Source: Spirochaetota bacterium
GTDB taxonomy: Bacteria; Spirochaetota; UBA4802; UBA5550
NCBI GenBank assembly: GCA_016928865.1
Contig: JAFGJX010000046.1
Location: 1 to 32,010, forward strand
Reading direction: 5' to 3'
DNA: 32,010 nucleotides
Positions 23,626 through 30,297 of the stretch are shown here, in pieces. The first letter of the stretch is position 1, and every line of letters starts with the position of its first letter. The notes beneath the pieces are model-generated. The model was not told the DNA's origin. It ran no database searches and worked only from the letters and a program-made list of their open reading frames with translations. A program made the position numbers and the translations under genes.

Positions 23626-25107
23626 TTACTTGCTGTAGTTTTCCTTTATGAAGCTGTTGAGATAATCATCCGGATTATCGACAGCCTCGCGGGGAATTGT
23701 AAAATGCTCAAGCTTCATGAGCCTCAGACCATGAAAATAATCACGGAAGAGGTCGTTGCAGAGCTGTTTTATGCTTTTCAGCCGTTCCCCCGCCATCTCC
23801 TTCAGCCTGTCAACCGCCTCCTTGCTGAAGTCGAGGTAGATGCCATGCTCCACGAGAAACTCCTTCTGGAAGCTCTGGATGCCCTCTTCGATGAGGAGTT
23901 CCCTGAGCACCTCGCCCGGGTTCTCTATCACCTGCCGGTCCACGGTCAGCTTCTTGATGGCGGTCGAGGGGAGGCTTTTTTCGAATTTTATCAGCACCTT
24001 TTCGAACACGCTCAGGAGACCGCGCGCGCCGGTCTTTTCGCTGTGCGCCTTTTTCGCAAGCAGCTTGAGCGACTCATCGGTAAAGCTCAGGTCAATACCG
24101 TAGGCCCTGAAGTCCAGCTTCTTGCCCAGCACGACGGTACTGTACTTGTTTTTGAGTATTTTATAGAGCCCTTCCTCGTCCAGCTCGTTCAACACCACAT
24201 ATACGGGAAGGCGCCCCACGAACTCGGACTCAAAGCCGAACTCTATGAGGTCTTCCGTCTTGACCTTCTTGAGTATATCCTGCCTGGCCTCTCCGGCAAC
24301 CTTGCTTTTCTCAAAGCCGATCGACTGTTTGTTGAGCCGCTTGTTGATCATGTCTTCCAGGCCGCTGAATGCGCCCGAGACGATGAAGAGTATGTTTCTG
24401 GTATTTATCTTCTGGCGGGAAACCTTCCCGGTCCTCTGCGCCTCCATGGCGGCCTCCACCTGGGACGCCAGGTCGTGGGGCGTCTTGAGGTCCACCTCCG
24501 CTTCCTCCATGAGCTTCAGAAGATTGCGCTGCACGCCGCTGCGCGACACGTCCGGTCCGTACATGTGGCCTGTCGAGGCGATCTTGTCGATTTCGTCCAA
24601 GTATATGATGCCATACTCGGCCTTCCTGATGTCTCCATCCGCCTCGTGCACCAGGTCCCTGACCAGGTCCTCAACATCGCCTCCCACGTAGCCGGTCTCG
24701 CTGAATTTTGTCGCGTCCGCCTTGACGAAAGGGACGCCGATCTTTTTCGCGATGAGCTTTACGATATAGGTCTTTCCCACACCCGTAGGCCCGATGAGAA
24801 GCATGTTGCTCTTGATATTGCCGACAAGCCGCTCTTTCGGAGGGATCTTGCTGTCCAGATTCATCCGGTTGAAATGGGTACACACCTTGGTGGCGATAAC
24901 CTCGATCGTCTCCTCCTGTCCCACCACGTACTGATTGAGAAAGCTTTCCAGCTCTTCCGGTTTTATATCAAAATTGAACTCCGAGGCTTTTTTGCCTGTT
25001 ACGCCCGGCTTGTCCCCTATGGTTTCCGCGTTCGCCTGGGCCTCTTCCGCGTCAAGGTTCAAAATCTCCTCGATGCTCTTTTCAGGATCAAATGCTGGTT
25101 TTGTCAT
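23626..25107 (-). CDS. ClpX-like AAA+ unfoldase without zinc-binding domain
   Basis: The 493-residue protein has the ClpX ATPase core: Walker A GPTGVGKT (106-113), the pore loop GYVG (139-142), Walker B IIYLDEID (167-174), sensor-1 region SGAF (244-247) and a sensor-2 block TGARGL. An IGF tripeptide (263-265) sits where ClpX docks on ClpP. The N-terminal zinc-binding domain is replaced by about 40 acidic residues, and the usual RKH pore-2 loop is not seen in the corresponding stretch (about 205-235). A C-terminal extension of about 100 residues follows the small domain. It resembles ClpX-related proteins of spirochaetes and deltaproteobacteria as I recall them, and is probably a second ClpX with its own substrates. 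AGAGGA precedes the ATG by 6 bases. No clpP lies next to it. Confidence 0.88.
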   Translation of the reverse strand: MTKPAFDPEKSIEEILNLDAEEAQANAETIGDKPGVTGKKASEFNFDIKPEELESFLNQYVVGQEETIEVIATKVCTHFNRMNLDSKIPPKERLVGNIKSNMLLIGPTGVGKTYIVKLIAKKIGVPFVKADATKFSETGYVGGDVEDLVRDLVHEADGDIRKAEYGIIYLDEIDKIASTGHMYGPDVSRSGVQRNLLKLMEEAEVDLKTPHDLASQVEAAMEAQRTGKVSRQKINTRNILFIVSGAFSGLEDMINKRLNKQSIGFEKSKVAGEARQDILKKVKTEDLIEFGFESEFVGRLPVYVVLNELDEEGLYKILKNKYSTVVLGKKLDFRAYGIDLSFTDESLKLLAKKAHSEKTGARGLLSVFEKVLIKFEKSLPSTAIKKLTVDRQVIENPGEVLRELLIEEGIQSFQKEFLVEHGIYLDFSKEAVDRLKEMAGERLKSIKQLCNDLFRDYFHGLRLMKLEHFTIPREAVDNPDDYLNSFIKENYSK

Positions 25108-25529
25108 GCTGTATCCTCTTGCTAATCAAACTGAAATAAACTCGCGTCCGGATTTTAAGACGCCTTACACGGCGACTGCTTATTGAAATATCCCGGCCAC
25201 ACAATCATAGTATCTATGATAGTAGAACATCTCCAGATGTTACGAATCAATTATTATGCCTTTATTTGTAAATTGATCAATAAATACAATATTTTTTTAC
25301 AAGCGCTTATAAAAACACCTTTTTTCATGGTATAGCTATCATGCAACCACCGGCACAACGAAAATGCGATCAGCATATATACCGATTCATCTAGCATCAC
25401 TCTACATCAACTATAAAAGCATATATGACAATGACGGATGAATCTTAAAAAAATTTCATGGAGAGAAAAAAATACTTGAAAATTTACTAAACATATATAT
25501 AGTATACATATGTAGTGAATGGGGCATGT
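25108..25529. other. long AT-rich intergenic region
   Basis: This spacer of about 420 bases separates the ClpX-like gene (leftward) from the zinc-ribbon gene (rightward). It is strongly AT-rich, with runs such as ATATATATAGTATACATATG near 25493-25511 and many TATA-like hexamers. No coding sequence, RNA gene or clear promoter pair stands out. Confidence 0.5.
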
Positions 25530-25649
25530 ATGAAAACAGCACCGGTTAAATCAATTATAAGAACTTGTCCGGATTGCGGGCATATATTAATTCCAGAATC
25601 CGGCTGCTTTTTTTGCCGCTTTTGCGGTTATTCTCTTTGCAGAATTTAA
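25530..25649 (+). CDS. 39-residue zinc-ribbon microprotein
   Basis: The predicted peptide has two cysteine knuckles: CPDCG at residues 13-17 and, after 8 more residues, CFFCRFCG at 26-33, then GYSLC ending near the C-terminus. The order CPxCG...GCxxCxxCGYSxC is very close to the zinc-ribbon tail of adenosylcobalamin-dependent (class II, NrdJ) ribonucleotide reductases as I recall it. Here it stands alone with its own ATG and no reductase upstream. It may be a regulator-like stand-alone ribbon or a remnant of a lost nrdJ gene. The binding site is weak (GGGG 5 to 6 bases upstream); a GTG at 25515 is possible. Another small ORF starts 13 bases after it. The cysteine pattern makes chance unlikely, although expression is unproven. 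Confidence 0.62.
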   Translation: MKTAPVKSIIRTCPDCGHILIPESGCFFCRFCGYSLCRI

Positions 25650-25662
25650 TTAAAGGAAAGCC

Positions 25663-25917
25663 ATGAAAACCTATGCAAACAGAACGGGCCATACTGTATA
25701 TGCGAATGCCGGAACTGAAAAAAGAAGTCCTCATCAGGCTGTATCAACACGGCTTTATAAAAATACTGCGGCAGTCCGCCGCCCTGTTAGAAACACCGGA
25801 ACCAGGAATATCGGACCCGTCGTTGATTCCATAATCAGGTCCTTCAAGGGCACCATTGTGACAACTGAAATTTCAGACATTAAATGGGGCATGCCACAGC
25901 AGGAATTTTTCCTCTGA
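25663..25917 (+). CDS. small basic hypothetical protein
   Basis: I do not recognise this 84-residue ORF. It begins 13 bases after the zinc-ribbon stop, and AAAGGAAAG before its ATG is a reasonable ribosome binding site, suggesting a two-gene unit. Its first 50 residues are rich in Arg, Lys, Thr and Asn (for example RRPVRNTGTRN), and the end is more hydrophobic (VVDSIIRSFKGTIVTTEISD). There is no signal peptide, helix-turn-helix or metal site that I can see. A 78-residue ORF on the opposite strand covers much of the same DNA and is no more convincing. Treat the gene as tentative. Confidence 0.35.
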   Translation: MKTYANRTGHTVYANAGTEKRSPHQAVSTRLYKNTAAVRRPVRNTGTRNIGPVVDSIIRSFKGTIVTTEISDIKWGMPQQEFFL

Positions 25918-25976
25918 TGAGAAATGCATCCTGAGCATATTTTTCTGATGCGCCATCTATCTGTGCACAATAAATT

Positions 25977-25998
25977 GCATACTATAAGCATACTATAA
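25977..25998. repeat. perfect 11-base tandem duplication
   Basis: GCATACTATAA occurs twice without a gap at 25977-25987 and 25988-25998, directly beside the long-loop hairpin that lies next to tRNA-Leu. It may be a slippage product or a footprint of integration or excision; the sequence alone does not decide. Confidence 0.8.
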
Positions 25999-26090
25999 AA
26001 GGAACAGAGCCGCCCTCAAACCCAGACACCACAACTCACCAGATTGCCACACACTCCACAATACCGGCTCTGTTTCTTTTTTATTTTTTA
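25997..26090. terminator. 16-bp stem with 52-base CA-rich loop and T-run (terminator or small-RNA-like)
   Basis: AAAAGGAACAGAGCCG (25997-26012) pairs with CGGCTCTGTTTCTTTT (26065-26080), 16 base pairs including one G-T pair. The 52-base loop is rich in C and A with very few G on the plus strand, so it should stay unpaired. More T follow on the plus strand (to 26089), and TTTTATAG follows on the minus strand. It could end the small-ORF transcript, the tRNA-Leu transcript, or both. The loop is much longer than in a normal terminator. Confidence 0.6.
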
Positions 26091-26124
26091 CAGTGAAAAG
26101 CCCCGGGTACGGGGCCGCCTCGTT

Positions 26125-26208
26125 TGCCGAAGGAGGGAATCGAACCCTCATGGTGTTGCCACCGGCGGATTTTGAGTCCGCTGCGTCTACCAGTTCCACC
26201 ACTTCGGC
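26125..26208 (-). tRNA. tRNA-Leu (anticodon CAA)
   Basis: The minus-strand sequence folds as a complete class II tRNA. The acceptor stem GCCGAAG (26208-26202) pairs with CTTCGGC (26132-26126), with discriminator A73 at 26125. The anticodon stem GCGGA/TCCGC encloses the loop CTCAAAA, giving anticodon CAA for UUG codons. A long variable arm (GGTG/CACC) marks Leu, and the T arm is GAGGG-TTCGATT-CCCTC. CCA is not encoded. The gene lies just upstream of the long-loop hairpin and downstream of the thioesterase gene. Confidence 0.97.
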
Positions 26209-26230
26209 TTGATTGTTGATTTCTGAATTC

Positions 26231-26647
26231 TTAATCTTGCTGGGGAATTTCGTCGTACTCTATATACTTGCCCTTGGCCCTGGCAACGATTTTGCCCATC
26301 TCATTCTCAATCTCTGCCCGGTTTTCGATGACACGCTTGCTCTTCTTCACATACCATCCTCGTATATAAAGGTTCTCGCCTATATATGCAGGCTGGAGAT
26401 ATCGCACCGTCAACTCGCTTGTCAGGGCTATTGTCTCGAGATACTTGTTGACGGTTATCATCGTTTCATCGAGTAACGCGGCAATCACGCCGGCATGGAT
26501 GATGTTTGGAGGTCCTTCCAGAAGCTCGTGTGCGGTATATTGTCCAAAGGCCGTTTTCGTGTCGTCGTCAAACTCCAGCTTCAGCTGGAGTCCCTTGTCA
26601 TTATCAGGTCCGCAACCGAAACATATTTTATCTTCAAATTCTATCAT
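26231..26647 (-). CDS. PaaI-type hotdog thioesterase
   Basis: The 138-residue protein is the usual size for single hotdog-fold thioesterases. It begins with ICFGCGPDNDKGLQLKLEF, an N-terminal motif common in PaaI-like members. The catalytic helix segment PPNIIHAGVIAALLDETM (about residues 46-63) has His51, Gly53 and the acidic pair D60/E61 where the family has 'HGGvia.l.De'. LTVRYLQPAYIGENLYIRG is the following beta strand. Such enzymes hydrolyse acyl-CoA thioesters, often aryl- or medium-chain CoA. Ala52 replaces the second residue of the HGG motif, a tolerated change. The start has no clear Shine-Dalgarno sequence. It lies 58 bases after the MshEN-like gene on the same strand; substrate unknown. 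Confidence 0.9.
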   Translation of the reverse strand: MIEFEDKICFGCGPDNDKGLQLKLEFDDDTKTAFGQYTAHELLEGPPNIIHAGVIAALLDETMITVNKYLETIALTSELTVRYLQPAYIGENLYIRGWYVKKSKRVIENRAEIENEMGKIVARAKGKYIEYDEIPQQD

Positions 26648-26705
26648 GGGGGCATATCTTGGATATTATGGCTGGTTTGTCAAGAACTAAATTGATTAGA
26701 GAAGG

Positions 26706-26993
26706 TCACTTCTCTTTCATCTTCTTGATGATCAGGTCCACTTCTTCCTGATCGAGCCATTCATCCACGTGGGAAGGCAAGACATCCGTTTCCATGAGGT
26801 ACATTTCCAGGGCCATCACAAGCTCTTCTTTCGAAAGATAGCCGAGTGTCACCAGGATCTCCCCGACCAACCTGCCGGGATTGTCCTTCTGCAGCAGCAG
26901 GGCTTCATCCAGCTGAGTCTCTGTTATGATCTTGTTTTCAAGCAGAAACTCACCGACCCGCTTCTTCCTGTTATTTGGTCCACTTGCAGCCAC
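26706..26993 (-). CDS. stand-alone MshEN/T2SSE_N-like protein (possible c-di-GMP-binding module)
   Basis: This 95-residue protein starts at a GTG (26993) behind AAGGAGG with a 5-base spacer. It holds two copies of the MshEN-type helix motif: RVGEFLLENKIITETQLDEA at 12-31 and RLVGEILVTLGYLSKEELVM at 41-60. These resemble 'RLGxxLVxxGxIxxxQLxxAL'. In MshE and PilB this module precedes an ATPase and can bind c-di-GMP through tandem 24-residue motifs. Here no ATPase follows, so it is a free module. The first copy has Lys where the conserved Gly is expected, and the second has an extra residue after RL, so ligand binding may be weakened. The acidic C-terminus (WLDQEEVDLIIKKMKEK) is unassigned. A signalling adaptor role is inferred. 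Confidence 0.75.
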   Translation of the reverse strand: MAASGPNNRKKRVGEFLLENKIITETQLDEALLLQKDNPGRLVGEILVTLGYLSKEELVMALEMYLMETDVLPSHVDEWLDQEEVDLIIKKMKEK

Positions 26994-27175
26994 GGGCCCC
27001 TCCTTTTAATTAGTTTCATCGAACTCCGGTCAGATTGTCAATACTATTTTATTGCGCGGCATGGTCATTATGCCACATCCCGCTCCACATCTGGAAGGGC
27101 ACGCCTGCGGCGCGCATTATATGCTTGACGGTATGACGATAAACCGGTATGGTTTTACTGGCACAGGTACCGCCA

Positions 27176-27817
27176 ATGAGAAACAGACGGCACACCAACA
27201 CCTTCTTCATCATCGCCGCAGTCATGCTGCTGACCGTCGCCTTTTCGACATACGCCCTGTCCGAAAAAAAGAAGCGCTCCTACGTGGGGAGCGCGTCGTG
27301 CGGTACGTGCCACGACGCCGATTCGATCGGAAACCAGTACCAGAAATGGCTGCGCTCTCCCCACGCCAAAGCGGTACTGATCCTGAAAACCGCACCGGCC
27401 ATCGAGTTAGCGAAGAAGCTTACGGTAGCCTCTCCCGAAAGAGACCGCCGATGCCTCTCCTGCCACACGACCGGTGGCGGCAAATATCCGGTTACCCTTG
27501 ACGAGGGGGTCGGCTGCGAGGCGTGTCACGGGCCGGGAAGCGACTACGGCGAGTTTGCCGGCCATGTCGACACGATCGACCGCATTGGCGCCTACGAAAC
27601 GGCCTTAAAGAACGGCATGTATCCGGTCCTCGGGATCAAGAACATCAAGAAGCGGGAAAAGCTCTGCCTCCGGTGCCATACCATAAAGCGTCCCTGCTTC
27701 CCGTCCGATCCGAAGGAGATATATCGACAGTCGATATCCCTCCAGGTCATATCAGACATGAGGAAGGGAGACCTCCAGCTGGAGCACCGGCTCATCCCTC
27801 CCTTTCCGCAGTACTGA
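27176..27817 (+). CDS. tetraheme c-type cytochrome (cytochrome c554-like)
   Basis: The 213-residue protein has an N-terminal membrane or signal helix (FFIIAAVMLLTVAFSTYAL) and four CxxCH haem-binding sites: CGTCH (42-46), CLSCH (93-97), CEACH (114-118) and CLRCH (164-168). The opening YVGSASCGTCHDADSIGNQY, then KWLRSPHAKA, and GVGCEACHGPGSDY match the cytochrome c554 / multihaem family. It should be matured and act in the periplasm, moving electrons in a respiratory chain whose donor and acceptor are not visible. I prefer the ATG at 27176 to one at 27149 because the signal helix follows it directly; neither has a strong binding site. The gene's last 26 bases overlap the 3' end of the opposite-strand gene. 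Confidence 0.92.
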   Translation: MRNRRHTNTFFIIAAVMLLTVAFSTYALSEKKKRSYVGSASCGTCHDADSIGNQYQKWLRSPHAKAVLILKTAPAIELAKKLTVASPERDRRCLSCHTTGGGKYPVTLDEGVGCEACHGPGSDYGEFAGHVDTIDRIGAYETALKNGMYPVLGIKNIKKREKLCLRCHTIKRPCFPSDPKEIYRQSISLQVISDMRKGDLQLEHRLIPPFPQY

Positions 27818-28772
27818 CCCCGTTCGGATCGATGTCTGTCTTCAGCCACTTCAGGCTCTCCACCCTCTGGAGCGTCAGGTTCAGTTCATGCAGGGTCCGC
27901 GCCATTGACAACAGCGTGTCGCCGCCGAACAGGTCGGTGCGCTCGAAGAGCCTTTTTTCGCACGCATAGAAGACCTGGTTCAGGGTCTCTGCGCCGAAGG
28001 CTGAATTTTCCTCGCCCTGCGACTCGCCGTTCAATTGCGCCACCAGCGGAACAAGCTCCCTCCTGAAAAGCATATCCACCAGCAGGCCGTACAGCTCATC
28101 GGTCCCGAGGATATACCTGGTGAGGCGGTTCAGACCGCTGACAAGCTCGTGCACGAAAACGCCCTCGCGCATGTCTTTGTACGCCAGCACCGGAACACTG
28201 CGGGCGGGGACGCTCGCGTAAAACTTCCTGACCAGTCCGTTCAGGTCAAGCGTTCGCATCCCGAGGTTTACCAGTATGAACCGGGTGGCTGGACCGATTA
28301 CCCCGTCGAACAGCTCATCAACGGTGTCAATGCATACCGCGTGATAATTAAACCTGGTGACGATGCTCCCGACAATCTCCCTCGTGGCAGCCTCATCGTC
28401 AAGGACAACGAACATACCGGCATCGCCGCCGCGAACATGTCCGATGACCGGCACGAGAGCTGCCAGTGATTCCGCATCGCATTTCACCAGCACATCGGCA
28501 ATGCCGCAATCGATAATACGATGCTTCAGTTCTTTTGTTATGGCGTCCGCGAGGCATACGACACTCCCTTTTTCACGCAGTATACGATAGAGTATGCCGT
28601 CCCCTTCAACGCAATCCGCGGCATCAGCGATGACCATATCATACGACGGCAGAGACCCGATCTCTTCAGGAGCTGTGGCGCCGGGAGCGCATGCGGTGAC
28701 CGAGTACCCGATCTTTTCAAGGGCCGCTCGATACTCGGAATTCTTTGATGCGAAGAGGAGGATTTTTTTCAT
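27792..28772 (-). CDS. protein with two receiver-like domains (degenerate response regulator)
   Basis: The 326-residue protein reads as two CheY-like alpha/beta units. The first (about 2-112) runs KKILLFASKNSEYRAALEKI, then YDMVIADAADCVEGDGILYR. The second (about 118-230) runs GMFVVLDDEAATREIVGSIV, then TRFILVNLGMRTLDLNGLVR. The DD pair at the second N-terminus is kept, but the phosphoacceptor position is unclear in both (IADAAD and LVNLGMR), and the conserved Lys is doubtful, so phosphorylation may be lost. A helical C-terminus of about 95 residues follows (RRELVPLVAQLNGE, then RVESLKWLKTDIDP). I do not recognise a named family. The ATG at 28772 is preceded by a GTG at 28775. The 3' end overlaps the cytochrome gene by 26 bases, tail to tail. 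Confidence 0.72.
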   Translation of the reverse strand: MKKILLFASKNSEYRAALEKIGYSVTACAPGATAPEEIGSLPSYDMVIADAADCVEGDGILYRILREKGSVVCLADAITKELKHRIIDCGIADVLVKCDAESLAALVPVIGHVRGGDAGMFVVLDDEAATREIVGSIVTRFNYHAVCIDTVDELFDGVIGPATRFILVNLGMRTLDLNGLVRKFYASVPARSVPVLAYKDMREGVFVHELVSGLNRLTRYILGTDELYGLLVDMLFRRELVPLVAQLNGESQGEENSAFGAETLNQVFYACEKRLFERTDLFGGDTLLSMARTLHELNLTLQRVESLKWLKTDIDPNGVSTAEREG

Positions 28773-29210
28773 CACGATATTATGTCTCTTATTATTATGA
28801 AAACAACGATGCTGTCAATACAAATACTTTATTACGCCGTATTGTCCGCTTGTGATCAGCTTCCGTCCCGCCGGATGAAAGCAATCTCCTGCCGTCCCGA
28901 ATTTCTTACAGCTGGCGCAGATTGGCAGCAAGGCTCTTATTATCTTAATCCGAGCCAGATAATCATTCTGATTTTTTCATGCATGCACAGTTGCTTTAAA
29001 TAAGGAGACAATACAAAAGAAGAGGACTGTTTTATCTTCACAGGGAATGGGAGTTCCCACCGTCCTTGACATAACATATATTAATATCACGGAAATCAAC
29101 CGGTGAAAAAAAAAGCGTTCCCCATTTTAATCCGATTCAGGATGCGGATGGTCGAGCCTCTGGTGAAAATTCCCAAAAGAAGTTCGCAATGATGGAGGTC
29201 CGATATCCGC
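28773..29210. other. intergenic region between receiver-like gene and hydrolase gene
   Basis: This spacer of about 440 bases lies between two minus-strand genes. Near 28790-28820 it holds the candidate promoter listed separately. I see no coding sequence, RNA gene or terminator hairpin with a T-run. A plus-strand open frame at 28782-29003 has no protein-like features. Confidence 0.45.
28791..28818 (-). promoter_or_regulatory. candidate promoter of the receiver-like gene
   Basis: On the minus strand an exact TTGACA (28818-28813) is followed after 16 bases by AATAAT (28796-28791), five of six matches to the -10 consensus. Transcription would start about 10 bases before the start codon, giving a very short leader. 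Confidence 0.45.
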
Positions 29211-30296
29211 CTACAACTTTGAAACGTCAATAATGGCTTCAGCGATCTCTTTCGGCTTGACCTCTTCGATGAAATGTCCCACGTTGTTGAATAATTGGAC
29301 ATGTCCGTCGAGCTGCGGGAGGTTGTCGGTCCACTGCCTGATCACCTCGTCCTTGCCGAGCGGATCCCACCGGCCGAGCACTGCCCGCACGCCGATATTT
29401 TGACCCTTCGGTCCCCACATCTTTTTGATATTGTCCTGCATGAACCGGTAAAAGGGGGCCGTGTCCTGCTCTCCAAGACTTGGTTCAGGGAAGGTATTGC
29501 CCGTGCCCCACTTGCCTGATTGACGCACAAAGCGCCTTGAACTCATCCTGTTGGATTTTGACTTAAATTGATCCTTGAAAAACTTCTTGGCGGTCTTTTC
29601 CTTTCCAATAAAAATGCCAAACAGTACCGCAGCAGCTATATAAATAATCAATTGGGATATTAGCTTGAACGGCTTCGCGGGTGTCCGATATATGGCGTAT
29701 GAAGAATAATGGCCCCAGAATATTCTCGGCATTACCAGCGGTATAGTTGCCCACCCAAGCCATCTGATAGGATACGTATTATATGTAATGCCGGTCTCGG
29801 GCATCGGAAATATCGTTGTATTGGTCAACACGAGACTTGATACACGTTTGTGGTCCTTCAGGAATGCCCCTACGCCGATCGGTCCGCCCCAGTCATGCAG
29901 CACCAGGGTAACATTTCCAAGGTCCAGATGCCGGATCAGTTGAAGCAGATTTTCCGCGTGGTTCAAGCTCTCCAGATGATACGTCGACTGATCGGACAGG
30001 CCGAAACCGATATGGTCCATCGCGATGACCCTGAAAGGCATTTTTGCCTTATCGATAACGTCCTGGATGATCTTTCTATAGATATACGAACATTCAGGAT
30101 TACCGTGCACGAACACGATGGTCCGCTTCGGCGTCCCTTTCCCGTGGCTGCTGTCCCTGAAGAACATTTTTTTTCCGGCGTCCCTTCCTTCCGGAATCCT
30201 GAACCAGAATCCGCACCCCTCCGGAAAATAGTCAGGGGGTACATCCGTGACCGGCGTGTTGCCGGGGATGGTGTCGACGCGTCCGTTGATTCCCAT
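29211..30296 (-). CDS. haloalkane dehalogenase-like alpha/beta hydrolase with hydrophobic cap insertion
   Basis: The ATG at 30296 has GGAGG 7 bases upstream and makes a 361-residue protein. The oxyanion block VFVHGNPECSYIYR (62-74) and the nucleophile elbow LVLHDWGGPIG (131-141) give D135 followed by W136. This Asp-Trp pair is the mark of haloalkane dehalogenases, where ordinary hydrolases have Ser. N66, the acid in GRWDP (about D311) and His341 in NVGHFIEE complete the expected set. The cap region (about 165-295) is unusually long and contains a very hydrophobic stretch, LISQLIIYIAAAVLFGIFIG (212-231), that could lie in or on a membrane, followed by a strongly basic segment. The gene starts one base after the chelatase stop, so the two are translationally coupled. 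Substrate unproven. Confidence 0.85.
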   Translation of the reverse strand: MGINGRVDTIPGNTPVTDVPPDYFPEGCGFWFRIPEGRDAGKKMFFRDSSHGKGTPKRTIVFVHGNPECSYIYRKIIQDVIDKAKMPFRVIAMDHIGFGLSDQSTYHLESLNHAENLLQLIRHLDLGNVTLVLHDWGGPIGVGAFLKDHKRVSSLVLTNTTIFPMPETGITYNTYPIRWLGWATIPLVMPRIFWGHYSSYAIYRTPAKPFKLISQLIIYIAAAVLFGIFIGKEKTAKKFFKDQFKSKSNRMSSRRFVRQSGKWGTGNTFPEPSLGEQDTAPFYRFMQDNIKKMWGPKGQNIGVRAVLGRWDPLGKDEVIRQWTDNLPQLDGHVQLFNNVGHFIEEVKPKEIAEAIIDVSKL

Positions 30297-30297
30297 A

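Noticed and set aside
23704-25125. 473-residue open frame on the plus strand
   Set aside because: It is the antisense of the ClpX-like gene and has no recognisable motifs, whereas the minus-strand protein has complete Walker and pore motifs.
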